Below, in pieces: positions 32,252 to 42,307 of a DNA stretch of 64,000 nucleotides. The DNA is from Paenibacillus sp. V4I3 (GTDB taxonomy: Bacteria; Bacillota; Bacilli; Paenibacillales; NBRC-103111): positions 4,438,501 through 4,502,500 of the forward strand of contig NZ_JAUSZA010000001.1 of assembly GCF_030817215.1 (NCBI RefSeq), read 5' to 3'. How positions within the stretch are numbered: the first letter of the stretch is position 1; every line of letters starts with the position of its first letter. A program made the position numbers and the translations under genes. The notes beneath the pieces were generated by a model, which worked only from the letters and a program-made list of their open reading frames with translations, did not search any database and was not told where the DNA came from.

Positions 32252-34285
32252 ATGACCGGTTCACTCATTCAGTTTCTATTGTTTCTGGCGGTTACGGGGT
32301 TTGCAGTGTATTTGTTTGTACGTGTTGTATATCACCGATATTTGTACATTAGGCTTGGCAAGTCTGTGAATTTGAAAAAGGAAGCGAAAGCAAGGTTGAA
32401 GGAGTTTGCGATTCAGGTATTTGGCCAGACCAAGCTGTTGAAGGATAAGAAAAGTGGCATTATGCACATTGTCATCTTTTATGGATTCATTATTTTGCAG
32501 CTTGGGGCGCTCGATCTCATTCTGAAGGGATTAATTGGCCATGGGTTACCAATACCAGGTTACGATTATTTTACATTGATGCAGGAAGTGACGGTAGCGC
32601 TGATTCTTCTGGCCATGGGATATGCGACTTATCGACGTTATGTAGAAAAGCTAAAAAGGCTGAAACGCGGTTGGAAGCCTAGTATCGTTATATTCTTCAT
32701 TTTTTTCTTGATGTTATCTGTCGTCGTCAGCGGTGGGTTTGAACGGGTAAAGGAAGGGATGGAGACATCCGGATTTGCACCAATTTCATCTCTGTTCGCA
32801 GCAGCCTTTAGCGGTATGTCGCATACAGCGGCTACGGTTGGTTTCTATATAAGCTGGTGGATGCATTTGCTGATCCTACTTTCATTTCTAGTTTATGTAC
32901 CTCAGTCTAAGCATTTTCACATTATTACAGCACCTATCAATATCTTGCTTCGCCGCACAGAGCCTACTGGTAAATTGGCTTCTCTGAATTTGGAGGATGA
33001 AGAGGCGGAGTCGTTCGGTGTAGGCAAAATCGAGGATTTCACGCAGAAGCAAATGCTTGATTTCTACTCCTGTGTAGAATGCGGTCGCTGCACGAATGTT
33101 TGTCCCGCGAATACAACAGGCAAGATGCTGTCGCCGATGCATTTGATTACGAAGCTTCGTGATCATTTGACGGAAAAAGGCGCCGCCATCACCTCGAAGT
33201 CACCATGGGTGCCAGCTTTTGCTTTCGCTAATCCAAATACCCAAAACCCGCTTGAAGTTGAGCTCATTGGCGGCGTTATAACGGAAGAAGAGCTGTGGGC
33301 TTGTACAACCTGCCGTAATTGTGAGGATCAATGTCCTGTAGGGAATGAGCATGTGGATAAGATTATCGATCTGCGCCGACATCTTGTACTAACGCAAGGC
33401 AGCATGCCTCATGATGGCAGGCGGGCTTTACAAAACATCGAGAGACAAGGAAACCCTTGGGGAATAAGCCGGAATGATCGCGTGAAATGGGTCAAAGAAG
33501 TAGATCCGGATGATGAACTCGGTGTGCGTATGGTGAAGGAAAATCCGGAATTCGAGTACTTGTTTTTCTTGGGTTCCATGGGAGCTTACGATAATCGCAG
33601 CCGCAAGATCACGCATTCTTTTGTGAAATTGATGAAGGAAGCCGGCGTCTCCTTTGCCATTTTGGGCAATGAGGAGAAGAATTCCGGGGACACACCTCGC
33701 CGTATGGGCAATGAATTTCTATTCCAACAGCTGTGTGCGGACAATATTGCGACTTTTCAAAAGTATAAGGTTCAGAAAATCGTAACGACGTGCCCGCATA
33801 CGTATCATACATTCAAAAATGAATATCCCGAATTTGGCCTTACGGCAGACGTTTTCCATCACACCGAGCTGTTGGATCTGTGGGTGAAAGAGGGGCGTCT
33901 TAAGCCGCAACATGAAGTTAAAGAGCGTATTACGTACCACGATTCTTGTTATTTAGGCCGCTACAACGAAGTGTATGAGGAGCCACGCAATGTACTGCGA
34001 GCGATTCCAGGGGTTGAGTTGGTTGAGCAAGACCGTTCTCGCGAGAACAGTATGTGCTGCGGTGCCGGAGGCGGCATGATGTGGATGGAAGAAACCGCAG
34101 GTACACGCGTTAATGTAGCGCGCACGGAACAGCTTTTAAGTGTGAAGCCCACCGTTATCAGTTCTGCCTGTCCTTATTGCTTAACGATGGTGGAGGATGG
34201 AACGAAGCTTAAGGAGGCCTGGGAACAGGTTAAAGCGCGAGATATCGCTGAAATTCTTGCCTTGTCTGTGTTTGGAACGCCTTAG
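32252..34285 (+). CDS. fadF: Membrane-bound iron-sulfur oxidoreductase of fatty-acid oxidation (FadF-like)
   Basis: The 677-residue protein has an N-terminal membrane domain of about five helices (~5-230) resembling the gamma subunit of nitrate reductase. Two [4Fe-4S] motifs follow, CVECGRCTNVCP (~275) and CTTCRNCEDQCP (~350). Two C-terminal cysteine-rich CCG domains follow: TCPHTYHTF, then DSCYLGRYNEVYEEPR...MCCGAGGG and SACPYC. It probably passes electrons from ETF to the menaquinone pool. It heads the rightward fad unit, upstream of fadN, as expected for the FadR regulon. Confidence 0.88.
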   Translation: MTGSLIQFLLFLAVTGFAVYLFVRVVYHRYLYIRLGKSVNLKKEAKARLKEFAIQVFGQTKLLKDKKSGIMHIVIFYGFIILQLGALDLILKGLIGHGLPIPGYDYFTLMQEVTVALILLAMGYATYRRYVEKLKRLKRGWKPSIVIFFIFFLMLSVVVSGGFERVKEGMETSGFAPISSLFAAAFSGMSHTAATVGFYISWWMHLLILLSFLVYVPQSKHFHIITAPINILLRRTEPTGKLASLNLEDEEAESFGVGKIEDFTQKQMLDFYSCVECGRCTNVCPANTTGKMLSPMHLITKLRDHLTEKGAAITSKSPWVPAFAFANPNTQNPLEVELIGGVITEEELWACTTCRNCEDQCPVGNEHVDKIIDLRRHLVLTQGSMPHDGRRALQNIERQGNPWGISRNDRVKWVKEVDPDDELGVRMVKENPEFEYLFFLGSMGAYDNRSRKITHSFVKLMKEAGVSFAILGNEEKNSGDTPRRMGNEFLFQQLCADNIATFQKYKVQKIVTTCPHTYHTFKNEYPEFGLTADVFHHTELLDLWVKEGRLKPQHEVKERITYHDSCYLGRYNEVYEEPRNVLRAIPGVELVEQDRSRENSMCCGAGGGMMWMEETAGTRVNVARTEQLLSVKPTVISSACPYCLTMVEDGTKLKEAWEQVKARDIAEILALSVFGTP

Positions 34286-34371
34286 AAACAACTTCTTCGT
34301 TCTTAATGGTCGAGAGCGGTTGTCAAGGTTGATGCGAAAATTGAAAAAATCATGTAGGAGGAAATTTCCAT

Positions 34372-36765
34372 ATGACAAAGATTCGTACAGCGGCCGTTAT
34401 CGGCTCCGGTGTGATGGGCTCCGGTATCGCTGCCCATTTGGCAAATGTAGGTATTCCCGTGTTACTGCTCGATATGGTGCCTTCCCAGCTGCAGCCGCAA
34501 GAAGAAGCTGCCGGCCTTACGTTAGTTCATCCGAAGGTGCGGAATCGATTTGCTCTTAATGCGATGGATAAGCTCAAGAAGACGAACCCAGCTCCCCTAT
34601 ATAGTGAAGCTTTCGCTGAACGTATTACACCCGGCAATCTTGAGGATGACTTAGCGAAGCTTGGAAGCGTGGATTGGATTATTGAAGTTATTGTGGAAAA
34701 TTTGCAAGCGAAGAAGCAGCTCATCAGCCGTATTGAAACCGTTTGGAAGTCGGGAACGATTGTTTCCTCGAATACATCGGGCATTTCAATCAATGCCATG
34801 GTCCAAAGCGCTAGCCCTGAGTTTAAAAAGCATTTCCTAGGCACTCATTTTTTTAATCCGCCTCGCTATATGAAATTATTGGAAGTGATTCCAAATGAAC
34901 AGACAGATCCTGCAATTGTTGCTTTTATGACCGATTTTTGTGAGAAAAAGCTTGGAAAAGGTGTTGTTCAAGCGAAAGATACGCCGAATTTTATCGGCAA
35001 TCGCATTGGTACTTATGGGCTATTGGTTACTTTGCGTGAAATGCTTGCAAATGGATATACCGTCGAAGAAGTGGATGCTGTAACCGGCCCGGCAATGGGC
35101 CGCCCTAAGAGCGCGACGTTCCGTACGTTGGACTTGGTGGGTCTGGATACATTCGTCCATGTGGCCAATAACGTGTTTGATCTTGTGACTGACCCTGCGG
35201 AGAAGGAAGTTTTCAATACACCGGCTATTTTAAGAACGATGGTAGAAAAAGGTTGGATCGGAGAGAAGCAGGGCCAAGGGTTTTATAAAAAAGTGAAGTC
35301 CGAAGCTGGTAAAGAAATTCAATCATTAGATTTAAATACCATGGAATATTCGGCAAGCCGCAAAATCAGTTCAGGCTCTTTGGAAGCTTCGAAGCAGGCC
35401 AAAGGTACGATAGGGAAGTTGAAGGCCTTGCTCGGCGCCAAAGATCGCTATTCGGATCTGGCGTGGAACATTTTGAAGCCAGTGCTGCTCTATTCCGCTG
35501 AAAAATTAGATGAGATTGCAGATTCCATTGTCGAGATTGATAATGCGCTCAAATGGGGCTTTAACTGGGATCTCGGTCCTTTTGAAACGTGGGATGCCAT
35601 AGGACTGAAACGTTCTGTGGAACGAATGGAAGCGGAAGGCAGTGAGGTGCCTGATTGGGTAAAAGCTTGGATTGCCGCGGGTCATGACAGCTTTTATGAG
35701 AACAGGGAAGGCCAAAGTTTTTACTATCTGAAAAATGAGTTTCGCGGAGTTGAAACAAGGCCAGAGCTCATTTCACTTGCTTCTTTAAAACAGCAAAATA
35801 AAGTCATCCGCTCTAATAGCGGCGCGAGCTTGATTGACATTGGAGACGGGGTTGCTTGCTTAGAATTTCACTCGCCGAATAATGCCATTGGGGCCGATAT
35901 TCTCACGATGATACAGCAAAGCGCGGACGAAGTACGCAGCAACTATCGCGGAATGGTTGTCGCTAACGAAGGTAAAAACTTCTGTGTCGGCGCCAATGTG
36001 ATGCTGTTGTTAATGGAAGCGCAGGATGGCGAGTGGGATGAAGTAGACGGCATCATTCGTTTATTCCAAAACTCCATGCTGAAGCTCAAAAGGCTGGAAA
36101 AGCCAGTAGTTGCTGCGCCGCATAAGATGACGCTTGGTGGCGGAGTTGAGGCTTGTATGCCGGCAGACCAAATCATTTTCTCAGCGGAAACGTATTATGG
36201 ACTCGTTGAGGTGGGGGTTGGCTTAATTCCTGCCGGTGGCGGATGTAAGGAGTTAGCCCTTCTAGCAAGTCAACAGGTTCGTGACCCGGAAGTTGATCTT
36301 CAGCCGTGGATCAATGCAATTTTTGAAACGGTGGCCATGGCAAAGGTGTCGACGAGCGGTCATGATACGAAACGTCTTGGTTATATGCGTGCTGGGGATA
36401 CGGTTGTTGTGAACCCGGATCATCGTATTTATGAAGCGAAGCAAGCGGTTCTTCGCTTAGAAGCAGCGGGATACACACCTCCTGTGCAAGAGAAAATCCG
36501 CGTCGTTGGCGAGAACGGCAAAGCGGTCATGCAGATTGCTGCCTATACGATGCGCCAAGGCGGATATATCAGTGAGCACGATCAATTGATCGCGAATAAG
36601 CTTGCGCACGTGCTTGCAGGAGGGAATGTGCCAGCAGGAACGTTAGTCACAGAGCAGTATATGCTCGATCTAGAGCGTGAAGCTTTCCTTAGTCTTTGTG
36701 GAGAGCTGAAAACACAGCAGCGTATGCAATACATGCTTTCCAAAGGGAAGGCACTGCGGAACTAA
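34372..36765 (+). CDS. fadN: 3-hydroxyacyl-CoA dehydrogenase / enoyl-CoA hydratase (FadN)
   Basis: The 797-residue fusion has an N-terminal NAD-binding domain ([19 protein letters not shown], ~10-28), the catalytic signature region [16 protein letters not shown] (~158) and a helical dehydrogenase domain. From ~480 it has a crotonase domain with [18 protein letters not shown] (~527) and [16 protein letters not shown] (~585). It performs hydration and oxidation in the beta-oxidation cycle. The order fadN-fadA-fadE is as in Bacillus subtilis. The ATG follows TAGGAGGAAATTTC. Confidence 0.95.
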   Translation: MTKIRTAAVIGSGVMGSGIAAHLANVGIPVLLLDMVPSQLQPQEEAAGLTLVHPKVRNRFALNAMDKLKKTNPAPLYSEAFAERITPGNLEDDLAKLGSVDWIIEVIVENLQAKKQLISRIETVWKSGTIVSSNTSGISINAMVQSASPEFKKHFLGTHFFNPPRYMKLLEVIPNEQTDPAIVAFMTDFCEKKLGKGVVQAKDTPNFIGNRIGTYGLLVTLREMLANGYTVEEVDAVTGPAMGRPKSATFRTLDLVGLDTFVHVANNVFDLVTDPAEKEVFNTPAILRTMVEKGWIGEKQGQGFYKKVKSEAGKEIQSLDLNTMEYSASRKISSGSLEASKQAKGTIGKLKALLGAKDRYSDLAWNILKPVLLYSAEKLDEIADSIVEIDNALKWGFNWDLGPFETWDAIGLKRSVERMEAEGSEVPDWVKAWIAAGHDSFYENREGQSFYYLKNEFRGVETRPELISLASLKQQNKVIRSNSGASLIDIGDGVACLEFHSPNNAIGADILTMIQQSADEVRSNYRGMVVANEGKNFCVGANVMLLLMEAQDGEWDEVDGIIRLFQNSMLKLKRLEKPVVAAPHKMTLGGGVEACMPADQIIFSAETYYGLVEVGVGLIPAGGGCKELALLASQQVRDPEVDLQPWINAIFETVAMAKVSTSGHDTKRLGYMRAGDTVVVNPDHRIYEAKQAVLRLEAAGYTPPVQEKIRVVGENGKAVMQIAAYTMRQGGYISEHDQLIANKLAHVLAGGNVPAGTLVTEQYMLDLEREAFLSLCGELKTQQRMQYMLSKGKALRN

Positions 36766-36838
36766 GGGAGAAGAACTTGCCTTTCTAATTAGAAACCCCG
36801 AATGGTGTATGCCTATTACTCATAATGAGGTGAAATCG

Positions 36839-38023
36839 ATGAAAGAAGCAGTCATTGTATCGATAACGCGCACGGCAGTCGGTCGCGCGAAGAAAGGCAG
36901 TTTCGCTCAAACCAGAGCGGAGGATCTGGGTAAAGCCGTATTAGAAGAAGCGGTGCGGCGTGCTCCTGGACTCGACAAAGGTGATGTCGAGGACATCATC
37001 ATCGGGTGCGCGATGCCCGAAGGCGAGCAAGGGCTGAACTTCGCCCGCACGATGTCGTTGTATGCGGGCTTCCCTGTGACCGTGCCGGCGATCACGGTCA
37101 ATCGCTTTTGCTCCTCCGGGCTGCAAGCCATCGCTTATGCGGCGGAGCGCATTATGCTTGGCCACGCGGAGGTGATTGTCGCCGGAGGCGTTGAGAGCAT
37201 GAGCCACGTCCCGATGACGGGCTTCAAGCTCTCGCCGCATCCGGGGCTGGTTGAGAGCATGCCCGAGGTGTACATGGGCATGGGCCACACGGCCGAAGAA
37301 GTCGCGCAGCGCTTCGGCATCTCGCGCGAAGCGCAGGATGGCTTCGCAACGCGGAGCCATCAGAAAGCGGCTGCCGCGATTGCAGCCGGCAAGTTCGTAG
37401 ACGAGATCGTGAAAGTAGAGACGAGCGTGAAGGGCGTTGACGAACGCGGTAAAGCGTTCGAGCGGAAGTTCGTGTTTGCCATGGATGAGGGCGTTCGCCC
37501 CGATACATCCGTGGAAGGGCTTGCCAAGCTGAAGCCTGCGTTCAGCTTAGGCGGATCTGTGACGGCGGGCAACGCGTCACAGACGTCGGACGGCGCAGCG
37601 GCGGCCGTGCTGATGAGCCGCGAGCGCGCGGAAGCGCTCGGGCTGAAGCCGCTGGCGACATTCAAGGCTTTCGCGCTTTCCGGCGTGGAGCCGGAAATTA
37701 TGGGCGTCGGGCCTGTGAAGGCGATTCCGAAGGCTTTGCAGATGGCAGGTATCACGCAAGACCAAGTGAAACTGTTTGAAATCAACGAAGCGTTCGCTTC
37801 GCAATGTGTCCATATTATTCGCGAGCTAGGTTTGAATGAAGATTTGGTGAATGTGAACGGTGGCGCCATCGCCCTCGGGCATCCGCTCGGGTGTACTGGC
37901 GCGAAGCTGACAACGAGCTTAATTCATGAGCTGCAGCGTCGTGGCGGCGGCTATGGTGTAGTGTCCATGTGTATCGGCGGCGGGATGGGAGCCGCCGGAG
38001 TATTTGAAGTGCACCCCGTTTAA
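36839..38023 (+). CDS. fadA: Acetyl-CoA acyltransferase (3-ketoacyl-CoA thiolase)
   Basis: The 394-residue thiolase has the nucleophilic Cys in [11 protein letters not shown] (~91), [13 protein letters not shown], the acid/base HPLGCTGAK region (~350) and C-terminal [13 protein letters not shown] with the second active Cys (~382). It cleaves 3-ketoacyl-CoA to acetyl-CoA and a shortened acyl-CoA. The start at 36839 follows GAGGTGAAATCG. The middle of the gene is GC-rich, unlike fadN. Confidence 0.95.
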   Translation: MKEAVIVSITRTAVGRAKKGSFAQTRAEDLGKAVLEEAVRRAPGLDKGDVEDIIIGCAMPEGEQGLNFARTMSLYAGFPVTVPAITVNRFCSSGLQAIAYAAERIMLGHAEVIVAGGVESMSHVPMTGFKLSPHPGLVESMPEVYMGMGHTAEEVAQRFGISREAQDGFATRSHQKAAAAIAAGKFVDEIVKVETSVKGVDERGKAFERKFVFAMDEGVRPDTSVEGLAKLKPAFSLGGSVTAGNASQTSDGAAAAVLMSRERAEALGLKPLATFKAFALSGVEPEIMGVGPVKAIPKALQMAGITQDQVKLFEINEAFASQCVHIIRELGLNEDLVNVNGGAIALGHPLGCTGAKLTTSLIHELQRRGGGYGVVSMCIGGGMGAAGVFEVHPV

Positions 38024-38049
38024 TTGAAGCAGATAAATGGAAAAAGAAC

Positions 38050-38085
38050 GGATTCATGAGAGTCTATCTAGGTTCTCATGAATCC
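38050..38085. promoter_or_regulatory. Perfect 12-bp inverted repeat between fadA and fadE
   Basis: GGATTCATGAGA and TCTCATGAATCC flank a 12-base loop. No T-run follows, so it is probably not a terminator. It may be an mRNA processing or stability hairpin, or an operator. It does not match the FadR consensus. Confidence 0.7.
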
Positions 38086-38128
38086 TAATATTTACCCTTG
38101 TACAATTAATTTAGAGGAGAGATGAACC

Positions 38129-39901
38129 ATGGCGGAGAAAGTCGTAGGCGGTAGTTTTGTTATTTCAGATACGGATTTTCATGATATTGTGACACCGGAG
38201 GATTTTACCGAAGAACATCGCATGATTGCGGAAACAACGCGTGATTTCGTAACGGGGGAAGTCATGCCGAATGATGAGCATTTGGAAAAGCTCGATTATG
38301 ATTTAACGGTAAAACTGATGCGCAGCGCGGGTGATCTCGGATTACTTGGCTCTGATGTACCTGAGATTTATGGCGGACTAGGGTTGGATAAAGTAAGTTC
38401 CACTGTGATTAGTGAAAATCTCGCCCGTGCTTCATCCTTTGCCTTGTCCATTGGGGCGCATGTCGGGATTGGCACGCTGCCGATTGTATTTTTTGGAACA
38501 ACTGAACAGAAGAAGAAGTATTTACCCGACCTTGCGACAGGCGCGAAAATCGCGGCCTACTGTTTAACGGAACCAACATCCGGCTCGGATGCTTTGGGGG
38601 CAAAAACGACAGCTCGTTTGTCTGACGATGGAAAATACTACCTCTTAAACGGCTCCAAATTGTATATCACAAATGCCGGATTTGCTGATATTTTCATCGT
38701 TTATGCGAAAATCAATGGAACTGATTTCACAGCCTTTATCGTGGAGAAAGGTGATCCTGGCTTTACGATGGGACCGGAAGAGAAGAAGATGGGGATCAAA
38801 GGCTCGTCGACGCGTCCGCTTTATTTTGAAGATGTCCGTGTGCCGGTCGAGAATTTATTGGGTGAAATCGGTAAAGGGCACTTGATTGCTTTTAACATTC
38901 TAAATATTGGCCGTTACAAATTGGCTACCGGTTGTCTGGGTGCTTCCAAGGAGACGATTGAGTTAGCTTCGAAATATGCGAATACCCGCCAACAGTTTAA
39001 TACGCCTATCTCACGTTTTCCATTGATTGGTAAAAAGCTGGCGGAAATGAATATTCAAACGTATATGCTGGAGAGCATGGTGTATAGAACGACTGGATTG
39101 TTCGATACCATTCTCAAAGATATTGACCATACGAGCCCTGATGCCGGTAAACATTCATCGAAAGGGATTTCCGAGTACGCGCTGGAATGCTCCATTAATA
39201 AGGTGTTCGCGTCTGAAGTGTTGGATTTTGTAGCGGATGAGGGTTTGCAAATTCATGGCGGTTACGGCTTTATCCAGGAGTACAAAGTGGAGCGTATTTA
39301 CCGGGATTCACGGATTAACCGAATTTTTGAAGGAACGAATGAAATCAATCGCCTGCTCATTCCAGGTACTTTAGTGAAGAAAGCGATGAAAGGCGAACTG
39401 CCTTTGCTGCAAAAAGCTCAAGCGCTGCAAGCGGAACTGCTCTCTATCGTTCCAGGCCAAACGTTCGAAGGAACGCTAGCCGAAGAGGTGCATCTGGTTT
39501 CGATGGCGAAGAAGGTATTTCTTATGGTTGGTGGGCTTGCGGTACAGAAGTATGGTATGGCGCTAGAAAAAAATCAGGAGGTTTTAAGTAATTTAGCCGA
39601 CATCATGATCCAAATTTTCGCTGCTGAAAGCGGTCTTCTTCGTACACAAAAGCTGATTGAAAAAGCAGGGGAAGAAAAGGCGAAGAATGCGATCCAAATC
39701 ACGACGGTTTTTGTTCATGAAGCATTTGACAAAATTGAGGCATATGCGAAGGAAGCGCTCAGTACGATGGAAGAAGGAGATGTTCTTCGGACTCAATTGT
39801 CTATTTTGAAAAAGCTGTCCAGACGCAGCAGTGTGAATACGGTTGGTTTGAAGCGCGACATCGCCGCACGTGTTATTCAGGGTGAGAAATTCATCGTATA
39901 G
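38129..39901 (+). CDS. fadE: Acyl-CoA dehydrogenase
   Basis: The 590-residue FAD enzyme carries out the first oxidation of the cycle. Visible are YCLTEPTSGSDALGAKTTA (~148), the ITNAGFADIFIVYAK strand, the KMGIKGSSTRPLYFEDVRVP region (~225) and QIHGGYGFIQEYKVERIYRD (~376) with the RINRIFEGTNEINRLLI segment. The long form with an extra C-terminal helical domain is typical of Bacillus FadE. Electrons go to EtfAB. The ATG follows AGAGGAGAG. Confidence 0.95.
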   Translation: MAEKVVGGSFVISDTDFHDIVTPEDFTEEHRMIAETTRDFVTGEVMPNDEHLEKLDYDLTVKLMRSAGDLGLLGSDVPEIYGGLGLDKVSSTVISENLARASSFALSIGAHVGIGTLPIVFFGTTEQKKKYLPDLATGAKIAAYCLTEPTSGSDALGAKTTARLSDDGKYYLLNGSKLYITNAGFADIFIVYAKINGTDFTAFIVEKGDPGFTMGPEEKKMGIKGSSTRPLYFEDVRVPVENLLGEIGKGHLIAFNILNIGRYKLATGCLGASKETIELASKYANTRQQFNTPISRFPLIGKKLAEMNIQTYMLESMVYRTTGLFDTILKDIDHTSPDAGKHSSKGISEYALECSINKVFASEVLDFVADEGLQIHGGYGFIQEYKVERIYRDSRINRIFEGTNEINRLLIPGTLVKKAMKGELPLLQKAQALQAELLSIVPGQTFEGTLAEEVHLVSMAKKVFLMVGGLAVQKYGMALEKNQEVLSNLADIMIQIFAAESGLLRTQKLIEKAGEEKAKNAIQITTVFVHEAFDKIEAYAKEALSTMEEGDVLRTQLSILKKLSRRSSVNTVGLKRDIAARVIQGEKFIV

Positions 39902-39937
39902 TCATCGATGTCAAGAACCTGAAGGGGATGGTTTTGT

Positions 39938-41608
39938 ATGAATGAGGCAAAGCCTTGGCTGCGCCATTATCCGTCTGAAGTGGCGCCGACTTACGAGTAC
40001 CCGAAGCATAATCTTGCACGTTTGTTGGTAGATTCCGCACATAAGTTTCCGGACCGACCTGCCTTGTATTTCTTGGGGAAAACGCTGCGTTATCGGGAGG
40101 TATTGGAAACGTCCTATCGTTTTGCCAATGCTTTAAAAGAACTGGGTGTCAGCCCGGGGGATCGGGTGTCGATTATGCTGCCGAATTGTCCTTCGGCCAT
40201 CATTGCCTACTTCGGAACCCTGATGATGGGCGGGATCGTCGTCATGACGAATCCGCTCTACGTGGAGCGAGAGCTGGTCCACCAGCTCTCAGATTCCGGA
40301 GCAACCGTTATTGTGACGTTGGATTTGCTGTTTGATCGAGTGCAAAAGGCGAAAGCGAAAACACCGATTCGACATGTTATTGTGACTTCAATTAAGGACT
40401 ATTTGCCCTTTCCCAAAAATGTCTTATATCCGATTAAAATGAAAAAAGATGGTGCAAACCTTGCTGTCACTTACGGGGAAGGTGTTTATTCTTATAAAAA
40501 GCTGCTCCGAGCAGCTTCGCGCGTCCCGATTTGTGTAGATGTGAAAGCTGACGAGGATATTGCTCTTCTTCAATACACCGGAGGAACGACAGGAATATCC
40601 AAAGGTGTCATGCTGACGCACACCAATTTGATTGCTAATACGTACCAAACAAGTCATTGGTGCTATCGTATTCGGTTAGGTGAAGAAAGATTCTTGGGGG
40701 CTATCCCTTGCTTCCATGTCTTTGGCTTGACAGTCTTGTTGAATCAATCTATGTATCGGGCGGGGATGCTGATCCTCATTCCAAAGTTTGATATCAACTT
40801 GATTTTAGACACGATTCATGCGCTGAAGCCAACGATTTTCCCAGGTGCGCCCACCATGTACATTGCCTTAATTAATCATAAACGCGTGAAGGAAGTAGAT
40901 ATTTCTTCTATAAATGTTTGTGTAAGCGGTTCAGCGCCTCTCCCGTTAGAGGTGCAAGAGCGCTTCGAGGCATTGACAGGCGGTAGATTAATCGAAGGCT
41001 ATGGGTTGACGGAAGCATCCCCTGTTACGCATGCGAATCCCATTTGGGGTTTTCGGAAAATAGGCTCAATTGGTATCCCTTTTCCAGATACAGATACGAA
41101 AGTTGTTGATTCGGATTCAGGTCAAGAGCTGCCGATTGGGGAAATTGGCGAAATTATCATTAAAGGGCCTCAAGTGATGAAAGGGTATTGGCAGCGCGAG
41201 CACGAAACGGCCAAGACCATTAGAGATGGTTGGTTATATACGGGCGACATGGGGCGTATAGACGAGGATGGTTTCTTCTCAATTGTTGATCGCAAGAAGG
41301 ATTTAATTATAGCCGGAGGTTACAATATTTATCCGCGTGACATTGAGGAGGTTCTCTTCGAGCACCCGGCAATTCTGGAGGCCGCTGTTGCAGGCGTACC
41401 GGATGAATATCGGGGAGAAACGGTGAAAGCATTTGTAGTGCTGAGACCGGGAATGACGCTAACAGAAAAGGAGCTAGAATTGTGGTGCCGTGAGCGCTTG
41501 GCTGCCTACAAAGTCCCTCGGAAAGTCGAATTCCGCCAGTCTCTGCCGAAGACGATGATTGGAAAGGTGCTGCGCAGGCAATTACTAGAGGAAGAGAAGA
41601 AGGTTTAA
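39938..41608 (+). CDS. Long-chain fatty acid-CoA ligase
   Basis: The 556-residue AMP-forming ligase has the P-loop-like motif YTGGTTGISKGVMLTH (~212), EGYGLTEASPVTH (~350), YTGDMGRIDEDGF (~430) and the C-terminal lysine in LPKTMIGKVLRRQL (~540). It activates fatty acids with ATP and CoA for beta-oxidation. It corresponds to LcfA/LcfB of Bacillus; which of the two cannot be decided. It lies 36 bases after fadE. Confidence 0.93.
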   Translation: MNEAKPWLRHYPSEVAPTYEYPKHNLARLLVDSAHKFPDRPALYFLGKTLRYREVLETSYRFANALKELGVSPGDRVSIMLPNCPSAIIAYFGTLMMGGIVVMTNPLYVERELVHQLSDSGATVIVTLDLLFDRVQKAKAKTPIRHVIVTSIKDYLPFPKNVLYPIKMKKDGANLAVTYGEGVYSYKKLLRAASRVPICVDVKADEDIALLQYTGGTTGISKGVMLTHTNLIANTYQTSHWCYRIRLGEERFLGAIPCFHVFGLTVLLNQSMYRAGMLILIPKFDINLILDTIHALKPTIFPGAPTMYIALINHKRVKEVDISSINVCVSGSAPLPLEVQERFEALTGGRLIEGYGLTEASPVTHANPIWGFRKIGSIGIPFPDTDTKVVDSDSGQELPIGEIGEIIIKGPQVMKGYWQREHETAKTIRDGWLYTGDMGRIDEDGFFSIVDRKKDLIIAGGYNIYPRDIEEVLFEHPAILEAAVAGVPDEYRGETVKAFVVLRPGMTLTEKELELWCRERLAAYKVPRKVEFRQSLPKTMIGKVLRRQLLEEEKKV

Positions 41609-41669
41609 GAGCCTCTTCCTGTTTAAAAATTAAGGGGAAGCCCTTTACAAGAAGAGTGGAGGGAATCCT

Positions 41670-42086
41670 ATGGACGATTCTAACGAACGCATGAATAAGA
41701 GACTGCAGCAATTAGCAGCATCAGCGGAGCCTACATTTTGGGGCTTTCTTGGCTGTGAATTTGTGAGTATGCAAGACAACATCATCACGATTGCTTTGGA
41801 AGCCAAAACGCATCACTTGAACCCGATAGGGATCGTGCATGGCGGTGTACTATCTTCCTTACTGGACAATGCGATGGGGATTGTTGTGATGATGGCTAGG
41901 CCGGAGGATAAGGTTGTAACGACAAATTTAAATGTTCATTTCGTAGCTCCGCTTTATGAGGGCCGCTTGTTAGTAACGGCTGAGCTTGTTCATCAATCCC
42001 GTAAGATGATAACTACGCAAGGTCGTGTTGTTGACCGTGAAGGCAATTTGGGAACGATTGGAACGGGAACGTTTCGAGTGATTTGA
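41670..42086 (+). CDS. PaaI-type hotdog thioesterase
   Basis: The 138-residue protein has the PaaI signature HHLNPIGIVHGGVLSSLLDNAMG (~44-66) with the catalytic Asp/Asn region, then VTTNLNVHFVAPL and GRLLVTAELVHQSRKM. It hydrolyses acyl- or aryl-CoA esters and, last in the fad unit, may recycle CoA from dead-end intermediates. The ATG follows GTGGAGGGAATCC. A terminator follows. Confidence 0.9.
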   Translation: MDDSNERMNKRLQQLAASAEPTFWGFLGCEFVSMQDNIITIALEAKTHHLNPIGIVHGGVLSSLLDNAMGIVVMMARPEDKVVTTNLNVHFVAPLYEGRLLVTAELVHQSRKMITTQGRVVDREGNLGTIGTGTFRVI

Positions 42087-42104
42087 GGGTTGAGTTGTGT
42101 AAAA

Positions 42105-42136
42105 GGAGGGGCATGTGTTAAGCGTGCCTCTTTTTG
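42105..42136 (+). terminator. Intrinsic terminator at the end of the rightward fad unit
   Basis: GGAGGGGCATG and CGTGCCTC form a stem with small bulges around TGTTAAG, followed by TTTTT. Confidence 0.7.
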
Positions 42137-42248
42137 TCGTGAGTGTTAGATTCCATGTATTATGTCATGTATTCTTACATAAAAATAGAGAAAGTCATAA
42201 AAAGTTCATAAAATTTCCTGTAATGTCATATAAGTTAACACGAATTCA

Positions 42249-42278
42249 TTGACTGAAATGGCAAGATCATCCTATAAT
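42249..42278 (+). promoter_or_regulatory. Sigma-A promoter of the PucR-family gene
   Basis: TTGACT (42249-42254), 18-base spacer, perfect TATAAT (42273-42278). The 80 bases upstream contain several TCATA-type repeats (GTCATG, GTCATA, TTCATA, GTCATA) that could be regulator sites. Confidence 0.75.
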
Positions 42279-42307
42279 CATTTAAAAGGCATTAGGGGGG
42301 AAGAACG

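Noticed and set aside
32100..32260. Second FadR operator before fadF
   Set aside because: TGAATGGATAAG and TCACTCATTCAG each match only one half of the consensus; the paired half-site is missing.
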